A DNA stretch of 64,000 nt from Apium graveolens (taxonomy: Eukaryota; Streptophyta; Magnoliopsida; Apiales; Apiaceae), in the NCBI RefSeq assembly GCF_009905375.1, contig NW_027417518.1, forward strand, positions 1 through 64,000, in the 5' to 3' direction. The position numbers and the translations under genes were made by a program. Numbering within the stretch: position 1 is the stretch's first letter; each line of letters opens with the position of its first letter. Under the pieces are notes generated by a model. The model saw only the letters and a program-made list of their open reading frames with translations, was not told the origin of the DNA and searched no databases. Positions 1-13,214 of the stretch are shown here, one piece after another.

Positions 1-1085
1 TAACTAGTGTTTACTTCTGAATTTTGTTTCGTTATTTAAAATACTTCTCAACGATCCAACCGATGAAGTCATAAAATATATATATATATAATATATATAT
101 ATTAATGATAACCAAAATTTATATCAAAATAATTTTATTTGGTTTTCCATTTTTATAGTCCATGAGTTTGACTAGCACATCTAATAGTGTTTAATCCTGA
201 ATTTATATTTTAATTATTTAAAAATATTCTCAAAGATCCAACCGTATGGATGTCAATAATATATATTTAGTGATATAACCATATTTCATATCAAAATATT
301 TTTTTGGTTTTCCATTTAACAGTCAAGCATGAGTTTGACTAACGCATCTAACTAGTGTTTAATCCTGAATTTATATTTTAATATTTTAAAATATTTCAAA
401 GCTCCAACCGTATGGATGTCAATAAATATTTTTTAGTGATATAACCAAAATTTCATATCAAAATATTTTTATTTGGTTTGTCATTTAACAGTCAAGAGTT
501 TGACTAGTACATCTAACTAGTGTTTACTTCTGAATTTGTGTTTCGATTATTTTAAAAATATTTCTCAACGATCCCAACCATATGAATGTCAATACATATA
601 TATTAGTTGATTAACCAAAATTATATCAAAATAATTTTATTTGGTTTTCCATTTTAACAATCAAGAATGAATTTGACTATACATCAACTAGTGTTTAATC
701 CTGAATTGTATTTCGATTATTTTAAAATATTTCTCAACGATCCACCAATGGATGTCAATAATATATATTTTGTGATATAACCAAAATTTCATATCAAAAT
801 ATTTATTTGGTTTGTCATTTTAACAGTCAAGCATGAGTTTGACTGTACAACTAACTAGTTGTTTACTTCTGAATTTGTGTTTTGATTATTTTAAAATATT
901 TCTCAACGATCCAACCGTATGAATGTCAATAAATATATATTAGTGATATAACCAAAATTTCATATCAAAATAATTTTATTTGGTTTTCCATTTTAACAGT
1001 CAGCAAGCAGTTTGACTATACATCTAACTCGTTTAATCCTGAATTTGTATTTCGATTATTTAAAACTATTTTTTTATCGATCCAA
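1..1085. repeat. 176-bp satellite array, unit 1 (partial)
   Basis: About six monomers of the family-A satellite, identified by recurring CAACGATCCAACCGTATG, ATAACCAAAATTTCATATC and GAGTTTGACTAGTACATC. Monomers here carry many single-base deletions compared with the arrays after 9 kb. Confidence 0.9.
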
Positions 1086-1650
1086 TTGTATGGATGACAA
1101 AATAAATAAATAAATAATAATGATATAATCAATTTTTCACATTAAATAATTTTTATCAAAATATTCAATTTTTTTTAAAGTTCTAAATGCGCCCCAAACA
1201 AATAAATGCTGACATTAATATGATTGGATCATGAAATATTTTTTAAAAATTGAAAATATCAGAAATTAGGTGCTAATTTACAACGAAATTCGTCATAAAT
1301 TACTAGTTCCCAAAAATTTGAAAAAAGTCAAATTTATCGCCAAAATTTCAGGAAAAGTTGAATTTCCCTCTTTGATAACTAACGAATCCTAATTTCCGTC
1401 GTAAATTGGACGATCCGATCTTTTCCGTCACAAATATTTCATCGTAAATTTAGACAAAATATTTTTCTATTTTTTCAAGTTAAAAATTTTAATAAAAATA
1501 ATTAACTTACGACGAATTAGATTTTCGTCGTAAGTTGAATGGCGTCGTTCCTCCACGTGGCTGACTCCATAATTTTTTTATTCAATTGATGATAATTTTA
1601 ATATTAAAATAATCAACTTACGACATAATATTTCCGTCGTAAATAATTAT
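1086..1650. other. CACTA subterminal block, unit 1
   Basis: An ATAAATAA microsatellite leads into a stretch with several copies of TTACGACGA/CCGTCGTAAA in both orientations, for example around 1378-1412 and 1505-1535. No gene is seen; ORFs here are by-products of the repeats. Confidence 0.75.
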
Positions 1651-2777
1651 GGGCCCAAGGCTTTAATAAATAAGAATCAGCCGGCATGAAGGGCCCCTCC
1701 AACCCACTAAGTCTGCTACTACTAGCCACAAACCACCTAAACTACTACTGCAAAACAGAGTGATCAGATATACAAATCAGCAGTTTTTAGGTATATTAGC
1801 CTTCAATAGTTTACATTTTAACAAAAAGATACAAACACACACATGTTATATACTGAACGAAAGCAAGAAATACATCACAGCTCAGATCAAATAAAACAAA
1901 CAAAATGGAATACTAAACAAACTATATAACTTTATGTTGCAGTGACAAAAAAAGTTAAGGAAAAAGGAGATGATTAAATTTGTTTATACAAATGCTGAGT
2001 GTCGAAATCAAAGCGTGTACAGAAAAAAGTTTTACAAAATTAAAAACTCACTTCATTCTTTGTTTTACTACTTATGTCGCATGCCTTGACGGAGGAAATA
2101 CACAAGACTCATATGCACTGTAATCCACAAGAAATAGAAACCGAAAAACATGACATAGCAATGCTGATAGAATAGAAACCGAAAATAGGACATTAAATTT
2201 GCTCAACCAATTTCTCAAATACATATACACAATTCTCAACCAATTTAGGAACATCATATGTTGTAACAAATCAAACAAATACCAAAAAAAATAACAAAAA
2301 ATCCTCTGTTGGTAGTGAATTGAAGGAACACTTACGGAACTGAGAACACGTCTTTTACTCTGATTTGGATTAGTCGGCGAGCTAGGTGACAGTCAAATCG
2401 AGATGAGAGAGAGACAGATACCTAAATCAAACCCCGTAATTGAGAGAAAAACATACATACAATGAAGATATAAGCCCTCAATCAAATCTGAAAATAGAAG
2501 TTAACAAATGGACCCTGAACCCCCTTGACTGAAGGAGCAGCCGAAACCCTAGTTTATCGCCGCACTTATTTTCCTTTCCAGAGAGAGTGAGAGATATAGG
2601 GTTAGTCTATTAAAAAGAAGATACGAGAAGATGTTGGAATTATTTTGGGTAAAAAGGCGGTCATTTTGCCGCTCTCAGTAAATTAATATTCTATAATTAT
2701 TTTACTAATAAATATTAATGTTATAACTTATTAATTTTAAAATTATTTAAAAAACACAATTTTATCTAATCACTTCT
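1651..2777 (-). other. Captured promoter/5'UTR-like block, unit 1
   Basis: The block begins abruptly at GGGCCCAAGGC, where the last family-A unit instead continues in subterminal repeats. It has the look of a host 5' region read on the minus strand: telo-box AAACCCTAG near 2544-2552, a GA/CT run near 2404-2416 and a long AT-rich leader or intron. It has no extended ORF. The source gene is not recognised. Host origin is inferred from the telo-box and the abrupt join. Confidence 0.45.
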
Positions 2778-4220
2778 TTTGAAAATGACCCGAAACCCGA
2801 AAAATAGTCATATTTCTCAACGATCCAACCGTATGGATGTTATAGATATATACAAAAATATCAGTGATATAACCAAAATTTCATATCAAAATAATTTTAT
2901 TTGTTTTGCACTTTAAAAGTCAAACATGAGTTTGACTAGTACAACTAACTAGTGTTGAATCCTGAATTGGTGTTTCATTATTTTAAAAATAATTTTCAAT
3001 GATCCAACCGTATGGATGTCATATATATATATATATTATCATACAACCAAAATTTCATATCAAAATAATTTCATTTGGTTTGCCATTTTAACAGTTAAGC
3101 ATGAGTTTGACTAATACAACTAACTAGTGTTTACTTCTGAATTTTTGTTCGATTATTTTAAAAATACTTCTCAACGATCCAACCGTATGAATGTCAATAA
3201 ATATATATATATATATTAATGATATAACCAAATTTATATCAAAATAATTTTTTTGGTTTTCCATTTTTACAGTCAAATGAGTTTGACTAGCACATCTAAC
3301 TAGTGTTTAATCCTGAATTTATATTTTAATTATTTTAAAAAATTTCTCAAAGATCTAACCGTATGGATGTCAATAAATATATTATTTAGTGGATAGTAAC
3401 CAAAATTCATATCAAATATTTTTATTTGGTTTTCCATTTTAACAGTCAAGCATGAGTTTGACTAACACATCTAACTAGTGTTTAATCCTGAATTTATATT
3501 TTAATTATTTTAAAAATATTTCTCAAGATCCAACCGTATGGATGTCAATAAATATATTTTAGTGATATAACCAAAATTTCATATCAAAATATTTTTATTT
3601 GGTTTGTCATTTTAACAGTCAAACATGAGTTTGACTAGTACATCTAACTAGTGTTTACTTCTGAATTTGTGTTTCGATTATTTTAAAAATATTTCTCAAC
3701 GATCCAACCATATGAATGTCAATAAATATATATTAGTGATATAACCAAAATTTCATATCAAAATATTTTATTTGGTTTTCCATTTTAACAATCAAAATGA
3801 TTTGACTAATACATCTAACTAGTGTTTCCTGAATTTGTATTTCGATTATTTTAAAAATATTTCTCAACGATCCAACCGTATGGATGTCAATAAATATATT
3901 TTGTGATATAACCAAAATTTCATATCAAAATAATTTATTTGGTTTGTCATTTTAACAGTCAAGCATGAGTTTGACTAGTACAACTAACTAGTGTTTACTT
4001 CTGAATTTGTGTTTTGATTATTTTAAAAATATTTCTCACGATCCAACCATGAATGTCAATAAATATATATTAGTGATATAACCAAAATTTCATATCAAAA
4101 TAATTTTATTTGGTTTTCCATTTTAATAGTCAAGCATGAGTTTGACTAGTACATCTAACTCGTGTTTAATCCGAATTTGTATTTCGATTATTTAAAACTA
4201 TTTTTTATCGATCCAATTTA
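2778..4220. repeat. 176-bp satellite array, unit 2
   Basis: About eight monomers. The first carries the diagnostic variant AATAGATATATACAAAAATA, which marks the start of every ~3.2-kb unit. The second contains an (AT)n run near 3020-3036. Confidence 0.9.
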
Positions 4221-4797
4221 TGGATGACAATAATAATAAATAATAAATAAATAATAATGATATAATCAATTTTTCACATTAAATAATTTTTATCAAAATA
4301 TTCAATTTTTTTGAAAGTTCTAATATGTCGCCCAAACAAATAAATGCTACATTAATATGATTGGATCATGAAATATTTTTTAAAAATTGAAAATATCAGA
4401 AATTAGGTGCTAATTTACAACGAAATTCGTCATAAATTACTAGTTACCAAAAATTTGAAAAAAGTCAAATTTATCGCCAAAATTTCGGGGAAAAGTTGAA
4501 TTTCCCTCTTTGATAACTTACGACGAATCCTAATTTCCGTCGTAAATTGGACGATCCGATCTTTTCCGTCACAAATATTTCGTCGTAAATTTAGACAAAA
4601 TATTTTTCTATTTAATTTCAAGTTAAAAATTTTAATAAAAATAATTAACTTACGACGGAATTAGATTTTCGTCGTAAGTTGAATGGCGTCGTTCCTCCAC
4701 GTGGCTGACTCCATAATTTTTTTATTCAATTGATGATAATTTTAATATTAAAATAATCAACTTACGATAGATAATATTTTCCGTCGTAAATAATTAT
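4221..4797. other. CACTA subterminal block, unit 2
   Basis: ATAAATAA microsatellite followed by inverted TTACGACGG motifs, including the hairpin-forming pair near 4648-4680 (TTACGACGG...CGTCGTAAG). Confidence 0.75.
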
Positions 4798-5937
4798 GGG
4801 CCCAAGGCTTTAATAAATAAGAATCAGCCGGCATGAAGGGCCCCTCCAACCCACTAAGTCTGCTACTACTAGCCACAAACCACCTAAACTACTACTGCAA
4901 AACAGAGTGATCAGATATACAAATCAGCAGTTTTTAGGTAGTATTAGCGTTCAATAGTTTACATTTTAACAAAAAGATACAAACACACATGTTACTAGAC
5001 TGAACGAAAGCAAGAAATACATCACAGCTCAGATCAAATAAAACAAACAAAATGGAATACTAAAACAAACTATATAACTTTATGTTGCAGTGACAAAAAA
5101 AGTTAAGGAAAAAGGAGATGATTAAATTTGTTTATACAAATGCTGAGTGTCGAAATCAAAGCGTGTACAGAAAAAAGTTTTACAAAATTAAAAACTCACT
5201 TCATTCTTGTTTACTACTTATGTCAGCATGCCTTGACGGAGGAAATACACAAGACTCTATATGCACTGTAATCCACAAGAAATAGAAACCGAAAATACAT
5301 GACATAGCAATGCTGATAGAATAGAAACCGAAAATAGGACATTAAATTTGCTCAACCAATTCTCAATACATATACACAATTTCTCAACCAATTTAGGAAC
5401 ATCATATGTTGTAACAAATCAAACAAATAACAAAAAAAAATAACAAAAAAATCCTCTGTTGGTAGTGAATTGAAGGAACACTTACGGAACTGAGAACACG
5501 TCTTTTACTCTGATTTGGATTAGTCGGCGAGCTAGGTGACAAGTCAAATCGAGATGAGGAGAGAGACAGATACCTAAATCAAACCCCGTAATTGAGAGAA
5601 AAAACATACATACAATGAAGATATAAGCCCTCAATCAAATCTGAAAATAGAAGTTAACAATGGAAGCCCTGAACCCCCTGACTGAAGGAGCAGCCGAAAC
5701 CCTAGTTTATCGCCGCACTTATTTTCTTTCCAGAGAGTGATGAGATTATAGGGTTAGTCTATTAAAAAGAAGATACGGGAAGATATGTTGGAATTTATTT
5801 TGGGTAAAAAGGCGGTCATTTTGCCGCTCTCAGTAATTAATTATTCTATAATTATTTACTAATATAATATTAATGTTATAACTTATTAATTTTAAAATTA
5901 TTTAAAAAACACAATTTTATCTAATTCACTTCTTTTG
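4798..5937 (-). other. Captured promoter/5'UTR-like block, unit 2
   Basis: Second copy of the 1651-2777 block, starting at GGGCCCAAGGC and keeping the AAACCCTAG telo-box near 5697-5705. It differs from copy 1 by scattered point changes and short indels. Confidence 0.45.
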
Positions 5938-6178
5938 AAAATGATCCGAAACCCGCGAAAAATAGTCATATTTCTCAACGATCCAACCGTATGGATGTTA
6001 ATAGATATATACAAAAATATCAGTGATATAACCAAATTTCATATCAAAATATTTTTATTTGTTTTGCACTTTAAAAGTCAAACATGAGTTTGACTAGTAC
6101 AACTAACAGTGTTGAATCCTGAATTGGTGTTTGGATTATTTTAAAAATAATTTTCAATGATCCAACCGTATGGATGTC

Positions 6179-6209
<31 letters not shown>

Positions 6210-7415
6210 CCATATAACCAAAATTTCATATCAAAATATTTTCATTTGGTTTGCCATTTTAACAGGTTAAGCATGAGTTTGACTAATACAACTAACTAGT
6301 GTTTACTTCTGAATTTTTATTTCGATTATTTTAAAAATACTTCTCAACGATCCCACCGTATGAATGTCTATAAATATATCTATATATTAATGATATAACC
6401 AAAATTTCATATCAAAATAATTTTATTTGGTTTTCCATTTTTACAGTCAAACATGAGTTTGACTAGCACATCTAACTAGTGTTTAATCCTGAATTATATT
6501 TTAATTATTTTAAAAATATTTCTCAAAGATCTAACCTGTATGGATGTCAATAAATATATATTTTAGTGATATAACCAAAATTTCATATCAAAATATTTTT
6601 ATTTGGTTTTCCATTTTAACAGTCAAGCATGAGTTTGACTAACACATCTAACTAGTGTTTAATCCTGAATTTATATTTTAATTATTTTAAAATATTTCTC
6701 AAAGATCCAACCGTATGGATGTCAATAATATATATTTTAGTGATATAACCAAAATTTCATATCAAAATATTTTTATTTGGTTTGTCATTTAACAGTCAAA
6801 CATGAGTTTGACTAGTACATCTAACTAGTGTTTACTTCTGAATTTATGTTTCGATTATTTTAAAAATATTTCTCAACGATCCAACCATATGAATGTCAAT
6901 AAATATATATTTAGTGATATAACCAAAATTTCATATCAAAATATTTTTATTTGGTTTTCCATTTTAACAGTCAAGCATGAGTTTGACTAACACATCTAAC
7001 TAGTGTTTAATCCTGAATTTGTATTTCGATTATTTTAAAAATATTTCTCAACGATCCAACCGTATGGATGTCAATAAATATATATTTTAGTGATATAACC
7101 AAAATTTATATCAAAATAATTTTATTTGGTTTGTCATTTTAACAGTCAAGCATGAGTTTGACTAGTACAACTAACTAGTGTTTACTTCTGAATTTGTGTT
7201 TTGATTATTTTAAAAATATTTCTCAACGATCCAACGTATGAATGTAAATAAATATATATATTAGTGATATAACCAAATTTCATATCAAAATAATTTTATT
7301 TGGTTTTCCATTTTAACAGTCAAGCATGAGTTTGACTAGTACATCTAACTCGTGTTTAATCCGAATTTGTATTTCGATTATTTTAAAAACTATTTTTTAT
7401 CGATCCAATTGTATG
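5938..7415. repeat. 176-bp satellite array, unit 3
   Basis: About eight monomers in the same order of variants as units 2 and 4, with an expanded (AT)n run near 6179-6206. Confidence 0.9.
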
Positions 7416-7988
7416 GATGACAATAAATAAATAAATAAATAAATAATAATGATATATCAATTTTCACATTAAATAATTTTTATCAAATATTCAATTTTTT
7501 TTGAAAGTTCTAATATGTCGCCCAAACAAATAAATGCTAACATTAATATGATTGGATCATGAAATAATATTTTTTTAAAATTGAAATATCAGAAATTAGG
7601 TGCTAATTTACAACGAAATTCGTCATAAATTACTAGTTACCAAAAATTTGAAAAAGTCAAATTTATCGCCAAATTTCGGGGAAAAGTTGAATTTCCCTCT
7701 TTGATAACTTACGACGAATCCTAATTTCCGTCGTAAATTGGACGATCCGATCTTTTCCGTCACAAATATTTCATCGTAAATTTAGACAAAATATTTTTCT
7801 ATTTAATTTCAAGTTAAAAATTTTAATAAAAATAATTAACTTACGACGGAATTAGATTTTCGTCGTAAGTTGAATGGCGTCGTTCCTCCACGTGGCTGAC
7901 TCCATAATTTTTTTATTCAATTGATGATAATTTTAATATTAAAATAATCAACTTACGACAGATAATATTTTCCGTCGTAAATAATTAT
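7416..7988. other. CACTA subterminal block, unit 3
   Basis: ATAAATAA microsatellite (7421-7446) then inverted TTACGACGG motifs. No gene seen. Confidence 0.75.
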
Positions 7989-9128
7989 GGGCCCAAGGCT
8001 TTAATAAATAAGAATCAGCCGGTATGAAGGGCCCCTCCAACCCACTGAGTCTGCTACTACTAGCCACAAACCACCTAAACTACTACTGCAAAACAGAGTG
8101 ATCAGATATACAAATCAGCAGTTTTTAGGTAGGTATAAGCCTTCAATAGTTTACATTTTAACAAAAAGATACAAACACACACATGTTACTAGACTGAACG
8201 AAAGCAAGAAATACATCACAGCTCAGATCAAATAAAACAAACAAAATGGAATACTAAAATAAACTATATAACTTTATGTTGCAGTGACAAAAAAAGTTAA
8301 GGAAAAAGGAGATGATTAAATTTGTTTATACAAATGCTGAGTGTCGAAATCAAAGCGTGTACAGAAAAAAGTTTTACAAATTAAAAACTCACTTCATTCT
8401 TTGTTTTACTACTTATGTCGACATGCCTTGACGGAGGAAATACACAAGACTCTATATGCCCTGTAATCCACAAGAAATAGAAACCGAAAATACATGACAT
8501 AGCAATGCTGATAGAAATAGAACCGAAAATAGGACATTAAATTTGCTCAACAATTTCTCAAATACATATACACAATTTCTCAACCAATTTAGGAACATCA
8601 TATGTTGTAACAAATCAAACAAATACCAAAAAAATAACAAAAAAATCCTCTTTTGGTAGTGAATTGAAGGAACACTTACGGAACTGAGAACACGTCTTTT
8701 ACTCTGATTTGGATTAGTCGGCGAGCTAGGTGACAGTCAAATCGAGATGAGAGAGACAGATACCTAAATCAAACCCCGTAATTGAGAGAAAAACATACAT
8801 ACAATGAAGATATAAGCCCTCAATCAAATCTGAAAATAGAAGTTAACAAATGGAAGCCCTGAACCCCCTTGACTGAAGGAGCAGCCGAAACCCTAGTTTA
8901 TCGCCGCACTTATTTTCCTTTCCAGAGAGAGTGAGAGATATAGGGTTAGTCTATTAAAAAGAAGATACGAGAAGATATGTTGAATTATTTTGGGTAAAAA
9001 GGCGGTCATTTTTGCGCTCTCAGTAATTTAATTATTCTATAATTATTTTACTAATATAATATTAATGTTATAACTTATTAATTTTAAAATTATTTAAAAA
9101 ACACAATTTTATCTAATTCACTTCTTTT
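7989..9128 (-). other. Captured promoter/5'UTR-like block, unit 3
   Basis: Third copy of the GGGCCCAAGG...AAACCCTAG block; telo-box near 8887-8895. Minus-strand ORFs of about 60 codons inside it shift frame between copies, so they are not conserved coding sequence. Confidence 0.45.
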
Positions 9129-10625
9129 GAAAATGACCCGAAACCCGAAAAATAGTCATATTTCTCAACGATCCAACCGTATGGATGTTAATAGATATAT
9201 ACAAAAATATCAGTGATATAACCAAAATTTCATATCAAAATAATTTTATTTGTTTTGCACTTTAAAAGTCAAACATGAGTTTGACTAGTACAACTAAACT
9301 AGTGTTGAATCCTGAATTGGTGTTTCGATTATTTTAAAAATAATTTTCAATGATCTAACCGTATGGATGTCAATATATATATTATATATATATTATATAT
9401 ATATATTAGTCATATAACCAAAATTTCATATCAAAATATTTTCATTTGGTTTGCCATTTTAACAGTTAAGCATGAGTTTGACTAATACAACTAACTAGTG
9501 TTTACTTCTGAATTTTTATTTCGATTATTTTAAAAATACTTCTCAAGGATCCCACCGTATGAATGTCAATAAATATATATATATTAATGATATAACCAAA
9601 ATTTCATATCAAAATAATTTTATTTGGTTTTCCATTTTTACAGTCAAACATGAGTTTGACTAGCACATCTAACTAGTGTTTAATCCTGAATTTATATTTT
9701 AATTATTTTAAAAATATTTCTCAAAGATCTAACCGTATGGATGTCAATAAATATATATTTTAGTGATATAACCAAAATTTCATATCAAAATATTTTTATT
9801 TGGTTTTCCATTTTAACAGTCAAGCATGAGTTTGACTAACACATCTAACTAGTGTTTAATCCTGAATTTATATTTTAATTATTTTAAAAATATTTCTCAA
9901 AGATCCAACCGTATGGATGTCAATAAATATATATTTTAGTGATATAACCAAAATTTCATATCAAAATATTTTTATTTGGTTTGTCATTTTAACAGTCAAA
10001 CATGAGTTTGACTAGTACATCTAACTAGTGTTTACTTCTGAATTTGTGTTTCGATTATTTTAAAAATATTTCTCAACGATCCAACCATATGAATGTCAAT
10101 AAATATATATTTTAGTGATATAACCAAAATTTCATATCAAAATATTTTTATTTGGTTTTCCATTTTAACAGTCAAGCATGAGTTTGACTAACACATCTAA
10201 CTAGTGTTTAATCCTGAATTTGTTTTTCGATTATTTTAAAAATATTTCTCAACGATCCAACAGTATGGATGTCAATAAATATATATTTTAGTGATATAAC
10301 CAAAATTTTATATCAAAATAATTTTATTTGGTTTGTCATTTTAACAGTCAAGCATGAGTTTGACTAGTACAACTAACTAGTGTTTACTTCTGAATTTGTG
10401 TTTTGATTATTTTAAAAATATTTCTCAACGATCCAACCATATGAATGTAATAAATATATATATTAGTGATATAACCAAAATTTCATATCAAAATAATTTT
10501 ATTTGGTTTTCCATTTTAACAGTCAAGCATGAGTTTGACTAGTACATCTAACTCGTGTTTAATCCCGAATTGTATTTCGATTATTTTAAAACTATTTTTT
10601 ATCGATCCAATTGTATGGATGACAA
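9129..10625. repeat. 176-bp satellite array, unit 4
   Basis: Cleanest array for measuring the period: TGAGTTTGAC recurs at 9651, 9827, 10003, 10179, 10355 and 10530, giving 175-176 bp per monomer. Monomers contain the inverted repeat GTCAAAC-ATGA-GTTTGAC. Confidence 0.95.
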
Positions 10626-11199
10626 TAAATAAATAAATAATTAAATAAATAATAATGATATATTCAATTTTTTACATTAAATAAGTTTTAGCAAAATATT
10701 CAATTTTTTTTGAAAGTTCTAATATGTCGCCCAAACAAATAAATGCTAACATTAATATGATTGGATCATGAAATAATATTTTTTAAAAATTGAAAATATC
10801 AGAAATTAGGTGCTAATTTACAACGAAATTCGTCATAAATTACTAGTTACCAAAAATTTGAAAAAAGTCAAATTTATCGCCAAAATTTCGCGGAAAAGTT
10901 GAATTTCCCTCTTTGATAACTTACGACGAATCCTAATTTCCGTCGTAAATTGGACGATCCGATCTTTTCCGTCACAAATATTTTGTCGTAAATTTAGACA
11001 AAATATTTTTCTATTTAATTTCAAGTTAAAATTTTAATAAAAATAATTAACTTACGACGGAATTAGATTTTCGTCGTAAGTTAAATGGCGTCGTTCCTCC
11101 ACGTGGCTGACTCCATAATTTTTTTATTCAATTGATGATAATTTTAATATTAAAATAATCAACTTACGACAGATAATATTTTCCGTCGTAAATAATTAT
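10626..11199. other. CACTA subterminal block, unit 4
   Basis: AT-rich microsatellite then inverted TTACGACGG/CCGTCGTAA motifs. Confidence 0.75.
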
Positions 11200-12343
11200 G
11201 GGCCCAAGGCTTTAATAAATAAGAATCAGCCGGCATGAAGGGCCCCTCCAACCACTAAGTCTGCTACTACTAGCCACAAACCACCTAAACTACTACTGCA
11301 AAACAGAGTGATCAGATATACAAATCAGCAGTTTTTAGGTAGTATTAGCCTTCAATAGTTTACATTTTAACAAAAAGATACAAACACACACATGTTACTA
11401 GACTGAATGAAAGCAAGAAATACATCACAGCTCAGATCAAATAAAACAAACAAAATGGAATACTAAAACAAACTATATAACTTTATGTTGCAGTGACAAA
11501 AAAAGTTAAGGAAAAAGGAGATGATTAAATTTGTTTATACAAATGCTGAGTGTCGAAATCAAAGCGTGTATAGAAAAAAGTTTTACAAAATTAAAACTCA
11601 CTTCATTCTTTGTTTTACTACTTATGTCGCATGCCTTGACGGAGGAAATACACAAGACTCTATATGCACTGTAATCCACAAGAAATAGAAACCGAAAATA
11701 CATGACATAGCAATGCTGATAGAAATAGAAACCGAAAATAGGACATTAAATTTGCTCAACCAATTTCTCAAATACATATACACAATTTCTCAACCAATTT
11801 AGGAACATCATATGTTGTAACAAATCAAACAAATACCAAAAAAAATAACAAAAAAAATCCTCTTTTGGTAGTGAATTGAAGGAACACTTACGGAACTGAG
11901 AACACGTCTTTTACTCTGATTTGGATTAGTCGGCGAGCTAGGTGACAGTCAAATCGAGATGAGAGAGAGACAGATACCTAAATCAAACCCCGTAATTGAG
12001 AGAAAAACATACATACAATGAAGATATAAGCCCTCAATCAAATCTGAAAATAGAAGTTAACAAATGGAAGCCCTGAACCCCCTTGACTGAAGGAGCAGCC
12101 GAAACCCTAGTTTATCGCCGCACTTATTTTCCTTTCCAGAGAGAGTGAGAGATATAGGGTTAGTCTATTAAAAAGAAGATACGAGAAGATATGTTGGAAT
12201 TATTTTGGGTAAAAAGGCGGTCATTTTGCCGCTCTCAGTAATTTAATTATTCTATAATTATTTTACTAATATAATATTAATGTTATAACTTATTAATTTT
12301 AAAATTATTTAAAAAACACAATTTTATCTAATTCACTTCTTTT
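11200..12343 (-). other. Captured promoter/5'UTR-like block, unit 4
   Basis: Fourth copy, starting at GGGCCCAAGGC. The telo-box is near 12103-12111 and the purine-rich GAGAGAGAGA tract near 11962-11972. Confidence 0.45.
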
Positions 12344-12685
12344 GAAAATGACCCGAAACCCGAAAAATAGTCATATTTCTCAACGATCCAACCGTATGGA
12401 TGTTAATAGATATATACAAAAATATCAGTGATATAACCAAAATTTCATATCAAAATAATTTTATTTGTTTTGCACTTTAAAAGTCAAACATGAGTTTGAC
12501 TAGTACAACTAACTAGTGTTGAATCCTGAATTGGTGTTTCGATTATTTTAAAAATAATTTTCAATGATCCAACCGTATGGATGTCAATATATATATATAT
12601 TAGTCATATAACCAAAATTTCATATCAAAATAATTTCATTTGGTTTGCCATTTTAACAGTTAAGCATGAGTTTGACTAATACAAC
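12344..12685. repeat. 176-bp satellite array, unit 5, left of nested CACTA
   Basis: Two monomers of unit 5, cut in GACTAATACAAC|TAACTAGTG by the nested element. The array resumes at 19654. Confidence 0.9.
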
Positions 12686-13190
12686 CACTACAAGAAATTT
12701 GCAATCAGACAACACTTGACAAACAACGGTTAAAAAAAAAACCGTCGTCCTAAAAAATCATACAACGGTGAATTGATTTTACAGAAAAAACAGTTGTGTG
12801 AGCTCCAGAACAAACAACGGATATTCATCTTTTTTAAACTGTTGTACAAGTTGTATCCTCTCATCGAGTCAGACAACAGTTTTTTAAATATAGTGTTGTT
12901 GTAGATCTTTAACATAACGATTACAAACCGTTGTTACTATGTTAACGTATAGGGATATAAGACAACGGTTTTGACATTACATTGTGTAATTGAGACAACG
13001 TTTTTTAGAAAGGTTGTCCTCTAAACCATCAAACAACGGAATGAAACCGTTGTCTGAGGAATTTCAATGGGTACCACGTATTGAGGTGGCAGCACGTGAT
13101 AGGTGGTAAATCATTTACAAGGATTGCTGACATGGCGAAATGAGAGCCCTTCATTGATATGAGATTTGATATTGGCCGTTACAAGATTTC
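12686..13190. repeat. Family-B CACTA left TIR and subterminal repeats
   Basis: Contains ACAACGG/CCGTTGT copies near 12722, 12764, 12812, 12931, 12962 and 13033-13056. Compared with the left end of the element at 48038 it lacks ~430 bp: GGCCGTTA joins directly to CAAGATTTCCGG. Confidence 0.8.
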
Positions 13191-13214
13191 CGGTTTACAA
13201 GATTAATTTCTAAA

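Noticed and set aside
4430..4621. 63-codon minus ORF (starting MKLNRKIFC), repeated in several units
   Set aside because: It lies in the CACTA subterminal block; its recurrence reflects the ~3.2-kb repeat, and it is broken in other units. No domain, splice or start context.
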